Source: Chloroflexota bacterium
GTDB lineage: Bacteria; Chloroflexota; Anaerolineae; Promineifilales; Promineifilaceae
NCBI GenBank assembly: GCA_013112725.1
Contig: JABFFZ010000069.1
Coordinates: 1-32,470 of the forward strand
Length of the DNA stretch: 32,470 bases
Direction of reading: 5' to 3'
The position numbers and the translations under genes were made by a program. Shown here piece by piece: positions 14,170 through 22,600 of the stretch. The notes beneath the pieces were generated by a model. That model had not been told where the DNA came from. It worked only from the letters and a program-made list of their open reading frames with translations, and did not search any database. Each line of letters opens with the position of its first letter. Positions within the stretch are counted from its first letter, which is position 1.

Positions 14170-14913
14170 TCATCTCCTCCTCTCCAACTGCCTTTTCACG
14201 CCGGCAAAATACGTCGCAAAGCGGGGGAATGCAAACCAGACCAGCCCCAGACCAAAGAGTAATCCGGTGAGGGTGCGCAGCCACCAGTTGAACGTGCCAA
14301 TCGTTGTGCCGGTGTAAAACACGGCCGTACCCATCCCCCCCGTCAGCGCCACCAACCAGCTATTGCTATCCCGGAAACCGCTGCCCGACTCGCTGGCCAT
14401 ATGGCTAAAGCTGTCCAGCAGCAGCGGCAGCGTAAACAGCAAAAAAGCAAACAGGCTCAGCGACGGCCGTCCCCGCCGCAGCCCCCACACCAATCCCCCG
14501 ATTACCATGCCCACAAAAATAGCCACCATCCGGTGATTCAGCGCCGTTTTGTAGCCGATCTGGGCATTGCCGGTAAACGCCTGTAGCCGCTGCGGGTCCG
14601 CGCCAGAGGCAATCAGTTGTTCCAGAGAGTAGGAGCGGATAAACCCCATTTCGCCAAAGAGGAAATACGAACGCTGTGGCAGTTGGTGGTTGTGGGGAGC
14701 CAGGAAACGGTACACGGCCGCGCCCGCAGCCTCATGCCCCTCCGCCAGCAGCGCCGGCGCCAAAAAACCCAACAGCAGGAAAATGCTCGCCGCCGCCATA
14801 AACAGGAAATACCAATAACAGGCCAGCCAATACACCAGCTTTTGCAGCCCAATCACCAGCGAACGCCGCCAGCCGGTGATAGACGGTGGGGAGGGACGGG
14901 AGGGTGTGGTCAT
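14170..14913 (-). CDS. DUF2085-like multi-spanning membrane protein
   Basis: The 247 residues hold about five membrane segments: LACYWYFLFMAAASIFLLLG, MVAIFVGMVIGGLVWGL, LFAFLLFTLPLLLDSF, VALTGGMGTAVFYTGTTIG and LTGLLFGLGLVWFAFP. HNHQLPQRSYFLFGE and the following NHRMVAIFVGMVIGGL resemble the CHQxPxRSFFLFG...RCxGIYxGxxxG pattern of DUF2085, but the cysteines are absent. ATG at 14913 is chosen; the frame continues upstream through a heptamer repeat, which is not convincing coding sequence. The function is unknown. The gene is downstream of and co-directional with the Eis-like gene. Confidence 0.65.
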   Translation of the reverse strand: MTTPSRPSPPSITGWRRSLVIGLQKLVYWLACYWYFLFMAAASIFLLLGFLAPALLAEGHEAAGAAVYRFLAPHNHQLPQRSYFLFGEMGFIRSYSLEQLIASGADPQRLQAFTGNAQIGYKTALNHRMVAIFVGMVIGGLVWGLRRGRPSLSLFAFLLFTLPLLLDSFSHMASESGSGFRDSNSWLVALTGGMGTAVFYTGTTIGTFNWWLRTLTGLLFGLGLVWFAFPRFATYFAGVKRQLERRR

Positions 14914-14923
14914 AGGGAAACTA

Positions 14924-14982
14924 GAGATCAGAGATTGCAGATTCGATCTTGGGTAATCTCCAATCTCGAATCGCCAATCTCC
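14924..14982. repeat. Heptamer inverted repeat (GAGATTG type)
   Basis: GAGATCA, GAGATTG and CAGATTC units face TAATCTCCAATCTC and CCAATCTCC. It is the third copy of the family found in argD and at the argA-argG joint, and lies between the Eis-like gene and the membrane protein gene. Confidence 0.9.
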
Positions 14983-14990
14983 CCTTTCTA

Positions 14991-16232
14991 TCAAAAAGAC
15001 GTGAAACACACCGGTTTATTATCGGTATAAAACAGGCGGTGAATCGTTTCGGTGCAGGCTGCATCAGATAGTTCCACCAGGTCGTAATTCAGCAGCGTTT
15101 TGAATCCGATTGCGCCTGTAACCAGGGAAGAGAATTCGGCCACGTCCAGCGCCAGGCTGACATCGTGGGGGGTGTCGGCGGGCAAGAGTTGGGCACGGCC
15201 GTCCACCACATCCAACACCCATGCGCCCGCGTTTTCCGGCAAGAAGTTGTCAGCCATCTGCACCTTCAGGCGGCAGGTTTGCCCGCCAAACGAGTGGTCG
15301 CGCAGCAGGCCAAAAAAGCGAGGCACATCAATGAGGCGGTACATAATGCCCGTGCCCTGGATATTGGATTCCTGGTAAACGGTGGGGAAAATGAGATCAC
15401 CCGTGTTACGCGGGTCGGTAAGCAGCAGGTGGAAATCATCATCATGCGTGTTCAGGACAATGCTTTCAATCTGGTCAGCCTGGGAACGGAGGAAAGCGAG
15501 CAGGTCATAGAGTACGGCCGTCTCCTCATACACCAGCGCCCGCACCACCAGTTCGTTGCTGAGCAGACTGCGGTGGCGGCCCGGCTCAAATTGGAACTGC
15601 ACATAGCCGCGCAGCTCATCCCCGTCCCAACAACCGGCCACACGCAGGCTGTCGCCGGTAAACATGGCATCCAGGTAAGCTGGCGAGTTTTCCATCATGC
15701 CATTGGTGCGGGCCATCACGCGCTGGTAGCAGGCATTAAAGGCATAGCGGTCGCGGCTGGAAAGCAGGCCGACGTGGGCTTTTGTGCCCCGTTTGGGCAG
15801 TTGGTGGGGGTGGAAGCGATATTGGTTGAGTTTACGGCCGTAGCCAAACCCCATCTGCTTGTAAAAGTCGGCCCGGAACGGGTAGAGCGCCGTCAGGCTG
15901 GCCTCCTTCTCCCGGTAATGGCGCAGGAAAAATTGCACCATTTCATAGGCCACCTTCTCCTTTTTGTGGTCCAGGGCCACGGCCACGCCGCCCAGGCCGC
16001 CCACCAGCAGCGGCGCGCCATGCAGCTGCATGGTGAAATCATACAGGCGCATCACGCCCGTCAATTCCCCCTCGTCAAACAACCCCACCAGACTGAGAAT
16101 AGGGTCAGCCTGCATCCGCGCCATCCGCTCGCGCATCTGCTCCCGCGTCACGCGCACACCGGGGTAGGCATTCAGTTGAATGGTGATGTAATCTTCTAAT
16201 TCGTGGTTGGTTAACGGCCGTATTTCCCGCAT
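14991..16232 (-). CDS. Eis-like GNAT acetyltransferase
   Basis: The 413 residues have the two-GNAT-plus-SCP2-like architecture of the Eis family. Residues 1-150 form the first GNAT domain, with VGGLGGVAVALDHKKEKVAYEMVQFFL in the acetyl-CoA position (the family usually has VAVxPxxRGxG, so the loop here is altered) and YPFRADFYKQMGFGYG, a strong Eis hallmark. The C-terminal 100 residues (LKVQMADNFLPENAGAWVLDV, then the hydrophobic tail) match the sterol-carrier-like domain. Eis enzymes acetylate amines such as lysine side chains or aminoglycosides; the substrate here is unknown. ATG 16232 has GAGGAG upstream. Confidence 0.85.
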   Translation of the reverse strand: MREIRPLTNHELEDYITIQLNAYPGVRVTREQMRERMARMQADPILSLVGLFDEGELTGVMRLYDFTMQLHGAPLLVGGLGGVAVALDHKKEKVAYEMVQFFLRHYREKEASLTALYPFRADFYKQMGFGYGRKLNQYRFHPHQLPKRGTKAHVGLLSSRDRYAFNACYQRVMARTNGMMENSPAYLDAMFTGDSLRVAGCWDGDELRGYVQFQFEPGRHRSLLSNELVVRALVYEETAVLYDLLAFLRSQADQIESIVLNTHDDDFHLLLTDPRNTGDLIFPTVYQESNIQGTGIMYRLIDVPRFFGLLRDHSFGGQTCRLKVQMADNFLPENAGAWVLDVVDGRAQLLPADTPHDVSLALDVAEFSSLVTGAIGFKTLLNYDLVELSDAACTETIHRLFYTDNKPVCFTSF

Positions 16233-16241
16233 ACTCTCCTC

Positions 16242-16275
16242 GTAACCGGTGGTCGGTAATCAGTTATCGGTATAC
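16242..16275. repeat. Heptamer repeat (CGGTAAT type) upstream of the Eis-like gene
   Basis: Units CGGTGGT, CGGTAAT, CAGTTAT and CGGTATA run in register at 7 nt. The related sequence at 19267-19287 has CGATAAC, CGGTAAC and CGGTTAC. The remaining bases to 16355 show nothing I can name. Confidence 0.7.
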
Positions 16276-16355
16276 TGCCAGAACTGGCAGCAAAATCATT
16301 GTCGCCGGATACTATACAGTAAATGGGGAATCTCGTCAGGAAACCGTTTGTAGCC

Positions 16356-16413
16356 GGTTTGTAGTAGGCGATTTATCGCCTGCCGATAGGCACTAAAGTG
16401 CCGACTACAAACC
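16356..16413. repeat. Three-stem (cloverleaf-like) repeat, copy 1
   Basis: An outer stem GGTTTGTAGT (16356-16365) with ACTACAAACC (16404-16413) encloses two hairpins, GGCGATTTATCGCC (16367-16380) and GGCACTAAAGTGCC (16389-16402). It lies 9 nt before the GGAGAAC ribosome binding site of the next gene. A second copy with the hairpins exchanged is at 17624-17678. Confidence 0.92.
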
Positions 16414-16432
16414 ACTTTATGGAGAACAGATA

Positions 16433-17275
16433 ATGACCACCGAAAAAATCGGCATTTTACATCCGGGCGCGATGGGCATCTCCGTGGCCGCCGCTGCTCA
16501 GAACAGCGGCCATACGGTCTATTGGACCAGCGCCGGGCGCAGCCCGCACACGCACACACGCGCCCAACAACATCATCTGCTCGATGGGCAATCGTTGGCC
16601 GCCTTGTGCCACACCTGCACCATGCTCATCAGCGTCTGCCCACCCCACGCCGCCGAAGAGGTAGCGCAGCAGGTCTTGGCGCGCGGCTTCACCGGCCTCT
16701 TCGTAGACGCCAATGCCATCTCCCCCCAACGCACCCGGCGCATCGGCGAGATAATGGCCGCCAGCGGCGTGGCTTTTGTGGATGGCGGCATCATTGGCGG
16801 TCCGGCCTGGCAGCCCCATAGCACCTGGCTCTACCTTTCTGGCCTTGAAGCGGAAAGAGTGGCGGGTTGTTTTGCCAACGGCCCATTGGAAACCCAGATT
16901 ATCGGGGCCGAGATTGGCAAAGCGTCGGCGCTGAAGATGTGTTATGCCGCCTATACCAAAGGGACGAGCGCCTTATTAGCGGCGATTTTGGGCACGGCCG
17001 AGTCGCTGGCCGTTAGAGATGAATTGATGCAGCAATGGCGGCGGGATGACTCGAACTTCCCGGCGCAAACGGAAAACCGGGTGCGCCGGGTGACGGCCAA
17101 AGCGTGGCGTTTTGCCGGGGAAATGGAGGAGATTGCGGCTACTTTTGAGGCCGCCGGTTTGCCCGGCGGTTTTCATCTGGCGGCGGCCGAGGTTTACACC
17201 CGGCTGGCCGATTTTAAGGGGCAGGAGGAGTTGCCGGGGTTAACGGCCGTATTGCAGGCTTTATTAAAACGATAG
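16433..17275 (+). CDS. NAD(P)-dependent dehydrogenase of the 6PGDH/DUF1932 type
   Basis: The 280 residues begin with a Rossmann fold, IGILHPGAMGISVAAAAQNSGHTVYW, with the dinucleotide loop written G-x-M-G as in beta-hydroxyacid dehydrogenases. VDANAISPQRTRRIGEI and FVDGGIIGGPAW match the substrate-side segment of that family (usually DxSTxxP and DAPVSGG). KASALKMCYAAYTKGTSALLAAIL carries the conserved catalytic lysine region. The C-terminal part fits the DUF1932 helical domain. The substrate is unknown. ATG 16433 has GGAGAAC upstream. A cloverleaf-like repeat lies in what would be its 5' untranslated region. Confidence 0.85.
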   Translation: MTTEKIGILHPGAMGISVAAAAQNSGHTVYWTSAGRSPHTHTRAQQHHLLDGQSLAALCHTCTMLISVCPPHAAEEVAQQVLARGFTGLFVDANAISPQRTRRIGEIMAASGVAFVDGGIIGGPAWQPHSTWLYLSGLEAERVAGCFANGPLETQIIGAEIGKASALKMCYAAYTKGTSALLAAILGTAESLAVRDELMQQWRRDDSNFPAQTENRVRRVTAKAWRFAGEMEEIAATFEAAGLPGGFHLAAAEVYTRLADFKGQEELPGLTAVLQALLKR

Positions 17276-17276
17276 A

Positions 17277-17304
17277 CCTGCCAGGTCTTTAGAGACTTGG
17301 CAGG
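17277..17304. terminator. Hairpin between convergent genes
   Basis: CCTGCCAGGTCT (17277-17288) pairs with AGACTTGGCAGG (17293-17304), 12 bp with one wobble pair and a 4-nt loop, two bases after the stop of the dehydrogenase gene. It lies between that gene and the convergent gene ending at 17312, so it probably serves both. The T-rich stretch is short. Confidence 0.75.
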
Positions 17305-17311
17305 CCTTTAT

Positions 17312-17605
17312 TTACGGCCGAATCACGACCGGTAGATAAATCTGATAGCCGCCGCCCGTTACCGGGGGAGCATCTGCGCCGCAGAGGAAACCGCTGCACA
17401 GGGTGGCCTCATTCTGCACCGCCCCCACCGCCGGCTGGCCGATGGCGCTGTGCAGGGTATAACCACCCTGGCTGACCAACCCGCCGCCGCTACTGACCAG
17501 GCTGCGGGGGAGCCTATCACCCCCGGCAAACACCAGACCGACAGTGAGGAGTACGGCCGTGAGCGCCACCACCAGCAGCAGCCACTTTTTATTTACGTAT
17601 TTCAT
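17312..17605 (-). CDS. Small secreted protein with an IYLPVVIRP tail (97 aa)
   Basis: A clear signal peptide covers residues 1-28 (KKWLLLVVALTAVLLTVGLVFA). The mature part follows a pattern I recognise from secreted proteins of Anaerolineae: LVSSGGGLVSQGGYTLHSAIGQPAVG, then LCSGFLCGA, then a glycine-rich linker and the tail YQIYLPVVIRP. In larger proteins the same stretch is the C-terminal segment, so this may be a free-standing version. Two cysteines lie 5 apart. The function is unknown; the tail could be a sorting or anchoring signal. It is downstream of and co-directional with the beta-helix gene. Confidence 0.7.
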   Translation of the reverse strand: MKYVNKKWLLLVVALTAVLLTVGLVFAGGDRLPRSLVSSGGGLVSQGGYTLHSAIGQPAVGAVQNEATLCSGFLCGADAPPVTGGGYQIYLPVVIRP

Positions 17606-17623
17606 ATCGCCTCTTTTGTAAAT

Positions 17624-17678
17624 GTTTGTAGTAGGCGCTTTAGTGCCGTCAAACGGCGAAAAATCGCCTGCTACAAAC
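17624..17678. repeat. Three-stem (cloverleaf-like) repeat, copy 2
   Basis: An outer stem GTTTGTAG (17624-17631) with CTACAAAC (17671-17678) encloses GGCGCTTTAGTGCC (17634-17647) and GGCGAAAAATCGCC (17655-17668). Like copy 1 it lies just upstream of a start codon (the gene starting at 17605 on the minus strand). Confidence 0.9.
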
Positions 17679-17691
17679 GTGACTGCTCATC

Positions 17692-19218
17692 TCAATTACA
17701 GGCCGTGCCAGACGTGGCCCCATTGCTCAGGGCCGCCCAAGTGCCCAGGTCATAGTTGTGAACACAGCGCAGTCCGGTACCCGCCCCCGTGAACTTGTTG
17801 CCCACGTAGCTGATGCCGGAATTGGCGACCGAAATGCTGCCGGAAGCGGTTATTTCAAACAGGAAGGCGCTGCCGGTGGAACTGACTTTGACGCTGCTGT
17901 TTTGGATTTGCGGATTGCCATTGGTGTATAGCGCAATGCCACGATGCCCACCGCAGATGATGCTGTGGCGCACCAGGGGCGTGGAGTTGCTGATCTGCAT
18001 CCCAAAACCGGTGCCACTGTTGTCTGTGCAGTTTTCCAGATTATTCGACGAACCGCCAATGAGCCTGCTGTTTTCGATGAGCGCCTGGGGGAAACCACCG
18101 GCAATGTTGACGCTGCCAAACGCGGCATTCACGGCCGTGCCAAAGCCCGTTGCGCCACCAGCAAACAGGGTGCTGTTGCGGATGACGGCCTCGGCGTCGT
18201 TCCAGTAAGCGGCGTAATGGCCCGTGCCACCCGCGCCAATGGCCTCGGCGATGACGTTGTCTACCACGGCTGCTCGCGTGGTTTCGGCGCTGTAAAGGGC
18301 AATGCCAAACGTGCCGGCGCCGGTGTTGCGAATGGTGGCGTTGGAGATACGGCCGTTGTCCAGCAATTCCACCGTCGCTGCACCATTGGCCGGCGTGGCC
18401 CCCGTGCGGCTAGAAGTGATGACCGTCACATTTGGCCCGGAGCCGCGCACATGCACATACTCCTTCACCACCACCAGGTCGGTTTCGGTGTAAACGCCAG
18501 GCATCACCTGTACCAGGTAGCGATTGGTAGACGAGCTATCGGTGATGCTGGCCAACGCCGCCGCCACCGAGGTGAAATCACCGCCGCTGGCAGCTACCGT
18601 AATCACATGGTGATACCCGCCGCCGCCAACCTCATCGGCCGCGCAAACCCAGGCGCTGCCATTCCATTTGGGGATTTGATCGAGACTGCACGCCAACGCC
18701 CCCAGCGTGTCATCATCCACACCATCGGCAAAACCGGCGGGCACACCCGTCAGCCCATCCCAGGGAGATGTCGCCGCATGTTCGGCCTGTAAGGCATAGG
18801 GCGCAGAAGCTAACCGCTGGCGCGGAAAGATAGTCATGCCACTGCCGGTATCGGCGCTGACCTGTAAATAGCGGTTGGCGGTGGCGAACGTGTCGGCATC
18901 CAACGGACAGCCATTGGTACAACTACCGCCCCCCAACATCACGGCAAAAAAGCCGCCGCTAACGGTGACGCCGCTGTGAGTTTCGGCCCAAATCAACGTG
19001 CCGCCGCTGCCGGCGTCATAAATGGCAAACTGCATCGGGTAGCTGCCATCGGCTACCGGGTCGCCGTTACCATCGGCCAGAAAACCCTGGTAGCTGATCA
19101 GCCCCGGTACGCCGCTCCCGCCTTGCACATCGGCCAGCAGCCGCCGCCCGCCGCTCATCACTACCAGCGCCAGACAGACTAACACAACACCTGTAATGCT
19201 TAATACCTTTCGATTCAT
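17692..19218 (-). CDS. Secreted right-handed beta-helix protein
   Basis: The 508 residues start with a signal peptide (VLSITGVVLVCLALVVMSGG). An N-terminal module follows: PGLISYQGFLADGNGDPVADG, FAIYDAGSGGTLIWAE and RLASAPYALQAEHA. This module is common in large bacterial surface proteins and resembles phage tail-collar stems. After a short linker (WDGLTGVPAGFADGVDDDT), residues of about 215-500 look like a pectin-lyase-type parallel beta helix, with repeated short strands rich in Asn, Ser and Gly (VRGSGPNVTVITSS, LIENSRLIGGSSNNL, PQIQNSSVKVSS). No catalytic set can be named, so it may be a binding or structural surface protein. ATG 19218 is chosen because GGAGG lies upstream; the longer frame begins in a repeat. 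Confidence 0.8.
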   Translation of the reverse strand: MNRKVLSITGVVLVCLALVVMSGGRRLLADVQGGSGVPGLISYQGFLADGNGDPVADGSYPMQFAIYDAGSGGTLIWAETHSGVTVSGGFFAVMLGGGSCTNGCPLDADTFATANRYLQVSADTGSGMTIFPRQRLASAPYALQAEHAATSPWDGLTGVPAGFADGVDDDTLGALACSLDQIPKWNGSAWVCAADEVGGGGYHHVITVAASGGDFTSVAAALASITDSSSTNRYLVQVMPGVYTETDLVVVKEYVHVRGSGPNVTVITSSRTGATPANGAATVELLDNGRISNATIRNTGAGTFGIALYSAETTRAAVVDNVIAEAIGAGGTGHYAAYWNDAEAVIRNSTLFAGGATGFGTAVNAAFGSVNIAGGFPQALIENSRLIGGSSNNLENCTDNSGTGFGMQISNSTPLVRHSIICGGHRGIALYTNGNPQIQNSSVKVSSTGSAFLFEITASGSISVANSGISYVGNKFTGAGTGLRCVHNYDLGTWAALSNGATSGTACN

Positions 19219-19225
19219 GTTTACC

Positions 19226-19308
19226 TCCAGACGTGACACGTGATGCGTGGCACGTGACACACAATACCGATAACCGGTAACCGGTTACCGCTCACCGCTC
19301 ACTGCTTC
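19226..19308. repeat. Three adjoining heptamer families
   Basis: CGTGACA, CGTGATG, CGTGGCA, CGTGACA (from 19230) are followed by CGATAAC, CGGTAAC, CGGTTAC (19267-19287) and CGCTCAC, CGCTCAC (19288-19301). All sit at a 7-nt period, and the last two groups share one register. The last set is the complement of the GTGAGCG units at 2497. It supplies the stop codon of the 68-residue gene. Confidence 0.88.
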
Positions 19309-19491
19309 CCCACTACCCGGCAACATACGCTGCACAAGCGCCAGCATGGCCGGCCATTCGCGGAAGTAGTGGACTTCACCCGTGGGCACGTATTGCACAC
19401 GGCCGCGCCATTCGGTACGGCCGTGTTCAATCTCTTGCGCCCAAATGCGAATGACAAACAGGTGGCTTGGTGGGGGACTACTTTGATCCAT
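19285..19491 (-). CDS. Small conserved protein of unknown function (68 aa)
   Basis: The core FVIRIWAQEIEHGRTEWRG and VQYVPTGEVHYFREWPAM is a pattern I associate with short proteins beside SARP/AAA regulators in Anaerolineae: (F/V)xVRIW, then E-WRGxVQ, then SGExxYFRxWP. I know no function. It lies directly downstream of the big regulator gene on the same strand, which supports a link. Its last residues (VSGER) and TAA stop are written by a heptamer repeat, as for argB (VVSER). ATG at 19491 is the start; no strong ribosome binding site is seen. Confidence 0.65.
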   Translation of the reverse strand: MDQSSPPPSHLFVIRIWAQEIEHGRTEWRGRVQYVPTGEVHYFREWPAMLALVQRMLPGSGEAVSGER

Positions 19492-19567
19492 GCCACCAGC
19501 TTAACCGGTGGCTATCGTAGCGGTATCGAAGGGGGAGGTGGTTGGGGGGAGTGGTGTGACAAAGTGT

Positions 19568-19627
19568 GATACGTGATGCGTGATGCGTGAGGTCTCTCTG
19601 CTCACGCATCACGTGTCACGCATCACG
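19568..19627. repeat. Heptamer inverted repeat (GTGATGC type)
   Basis: GTGATAC, GTGATGC, GTGATGC face CACGCATCACGTGTCACGCATCACG. The right arm supplies the stop codon and the last residues (Arg-Asp-Ala) of the SARP-type regulator. It is the same family as 7646-7688 and 28484-28533. Confidence 0.93.
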
Positions 19628-22600
19628 GTCGGCCAACGCCTGCCTGTCCCGCAAAACGGTGCGGCGGCTGACGCCCAGAGCCTGGGCCAGGTCATCATCG
19701 GTGGGGGCTGCGCCCTGGGCGGCGGCTTCGTGCAGCAGGCGTTGGAGGATGTGCTGGCGGCGGGCAGCAGCGGAGGCCACTAATTCATCGGCGACGGTGT
19801 AGAGCGTCCAGGTAACGGGGATGTAATCGGCGGCGGTGAGGCGGCGACCGGAGGGGACGCCGGCCTTGACCAGTTGGGTTTGTTGGCTGCGGGTGTGTTG
19901 GCGCACGGCCGTCAGCACCACCTGGTTGCGCGGGTTCAATTCCAGGAACGACGGCCGTTGCGCTTCGGGCAGGGCAACGGCCGTTTCCCACAACACCTGC
20001 TCCGCCAGCGCCAGTTGCGGCAGGGCCAGCGCCTCTTGCGCTTGCGCCAGAAACATCTGGTAAGCGGCAAAATGTACCTGCTGCCGCGCCTCTGGCGTCG
20101 TCTTAGCGGAGAGCAAGGCCAGCGCGGCCTGCACCTGGTCATACGCCGCCGCCACCTGATCTTGTGCCAGCAGCGCCAGCGCCAGGTCAGCCTGGGTGAA
20201 ACAGAGGTTGCTCACTTCGCCTAATTCGGCGCGGATTTGTACGGCCGTCGTCAAATCCGCCACCGCTGCCGCATAACGCCCTTCCTGATAATAGGTAACG
20301 CCACGGCCGTGCAGCGCGTACCCCTCGCTGCGCCGGCGTCCCATTTGCCGGTTCAAAGCCAGCGCCTCCGTGAACAGGGGGATGGCCTGTGCCGTCTGGC
20401 CTGTATCCAGATACAGATTGGCCAGGTTGCTCAAATTGATCGCCTGCGATTGCCGGTCACGGGTGAGGCGCAGCACCGCCAATGCCTGGTGCATATGCTC
20501 TATGGCCGCCGGGAAATCGCCGGTTATCGCCAGCAGAGCGCCCAGATTGCCCAGGCTGCTGGCCTGCGCCCACAACTCGCCCATTTCCCGGTTCAAGGCC
20601 AATGCCTGCTGGCCGTACTGAATCGCCTGATGGTAATCGCCCAATCCCCAATGGGCTGTAACCAGATTGCCCAATGCCAACGACTCTAGTGCCTGGCTGC
20701 CCAGCTGGCGGCCTATCGTCAGCGCCTGATGAAACAGGGCAATGGCCTGGGGAAAATCATTAAGCCGCTGGGCCACAATCCCGACCATGACATAGTTGTT
20801 GGCAACGCCGCCGGTGTTGCCCAACTGCTGGTACAACTGCCCGGCCTGGGCAAAGTAGTCGCGGGCGGCCTGGTAATTCCCCTGGTCGCGCTCCACCTGG
20901 CCCAGCGTCTCTAGCAAGAGGGTCTGGGCAGCCGGTTCTGGTGATAGCTGTAAACCGGCCTCTATTGTCTGGCGCGCCTGGGCAAAATCGGATAGCTGCC
21001 AATGAAATTTGGCTTGCAAGGCGAGGGCGTGCGCCAGTTGCTTTTGATCGCCAGATTGTTCGGCCAGGGTGTGCAGCAGGGCTAAGTCGGCAGCCTGGGC
21101 CTCCCGGTCGCCCATCGAGCCGATAGCCCGCACCCGTCCCAACAAGGCATTATAACGATTCGGCCAGTCATGGGGCGGCAATGCAGCCAATGCCTGCGTA
21201 AACTGCTGGCGGGCGGCCTGATTGGCAAACCGCCGCAAGCTTTCCTCGCCAGCTAAGAGAGCATAACGGGCAACGGCCGTATCATCCCCCGCTTCCTGGG
21301 CGTGATAAAGCAGGGAAAGGGTGGCTTCTGGTCGCTGGTGGGCATAGGCGGCAAGGGCACGGCCGTGTAACTGCCGCCGCCGTTCGTCCGGGGTACCCAG
21401 ATAAACGGCGGCGCGCAGGGTGTCATGGCTAAAACGATAGCCGTCCCGCTCCAACACGATCAGGTGGCGCTCTTCCAACTCCCCGGCCAACGCAGGCAAA
21501 TCCGCTTGAGGCAGGCCGGTAATCACGTCCTCCCACAAATCATAATCAAAATGCAGTCCCAACACAGCCGCCGCCTGCAAGACGAGCAAACTGGCGTCTG
21601 GCAATTGCGCCAATCGCCGCCGCTGCAAGGCAAGCAGTTCTGGCTGGGCGGTGGGGTCGTCCAATTCCAGCAAGTTTTGTGCCAGCAGCGGGTTGCCGCC
21701 GCTGGTCTGGTGCAGCCGGGCCAGCGCGGCCGTGCTTAATGTCCCCCGGCCTAAGGCGCGGGCCATTTCGGCCAATGCCTGCGGCTCTAAACCGGCCAGC
21801 CGCAGCACGATAGCCCCTTGTTGCTCCCAGGCGGTCAGGGTTTCCCACACGGCCGTTTGCTGGCGCAGTTCTCCCAGGCGGCCGCTAACGATAAGCAAGA
21901 CTGATAGCTCAGCTAACGCCGGTTGCAGGTGGGTGAGCAGGGGCCAGATGGCCGTGTCCGCCCACTGCACATCATCTAAAATGAGCAGATGGGGGGCGAT
22001 CTGTTGTAGGCCGTCTAGCAGCAGGCGCAGAGCGACCGGCAGTTGTTGGGCGGGGCGGGTGGATTCAGGCAGCGGGGGTAAGGTGAGTTCGCGGCCAATC
22101 ACAGGCACGATCTGATCGGCCAGAGTGAGCGGCCAGGGGGGTAGCAGGCGGGCCAGTTGTTGCAGGCGAGGGCGGGGCAGCACGGCCGTGAGCGCCTCGG
22201 CCAGCGGCGTATAGGGTGCAGGCAGGGTAAACTGTTCACCGCGCCCCCAGCCCACCTGCCAGCCGCGCCAATCGGCGGACTGCGCCAGCGATTCCAGCAG
22301 GCGGGTTTTGCCCATACCCGCTTCACCCAAGAGGATAACCAGGCTACCGCGCCCGGCACGGGCTTCGTCCAGCCGGGCCAGTAGGTGGGCGCGTTCCATT
22401 GCCCGCCCGACAAAGGGGGTGGTGGTCAGGCCAACGGCCGTTTGCTGTTGCAGTTCCCATTCGGCCTGCAACTGCCGGGCTAACTGCTGCGTGGCGGCGG
22501 CTGGCGCTACGTTTAATTCTACCGCCAGCAATTGTTGGAAGTTTTCGTAAACAAACAGGGCTTCATCCGGGCGACCCTGCCCGGCGTGGCAGCGCATCAA

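Noticed and set aside
15165..16199. Plus-strand frame opposite the Eis-like gene (344 codons)
   Set aside because: It shadows a complete GNAT/SCP2-type protein and shows no motif or ribosome binding site.
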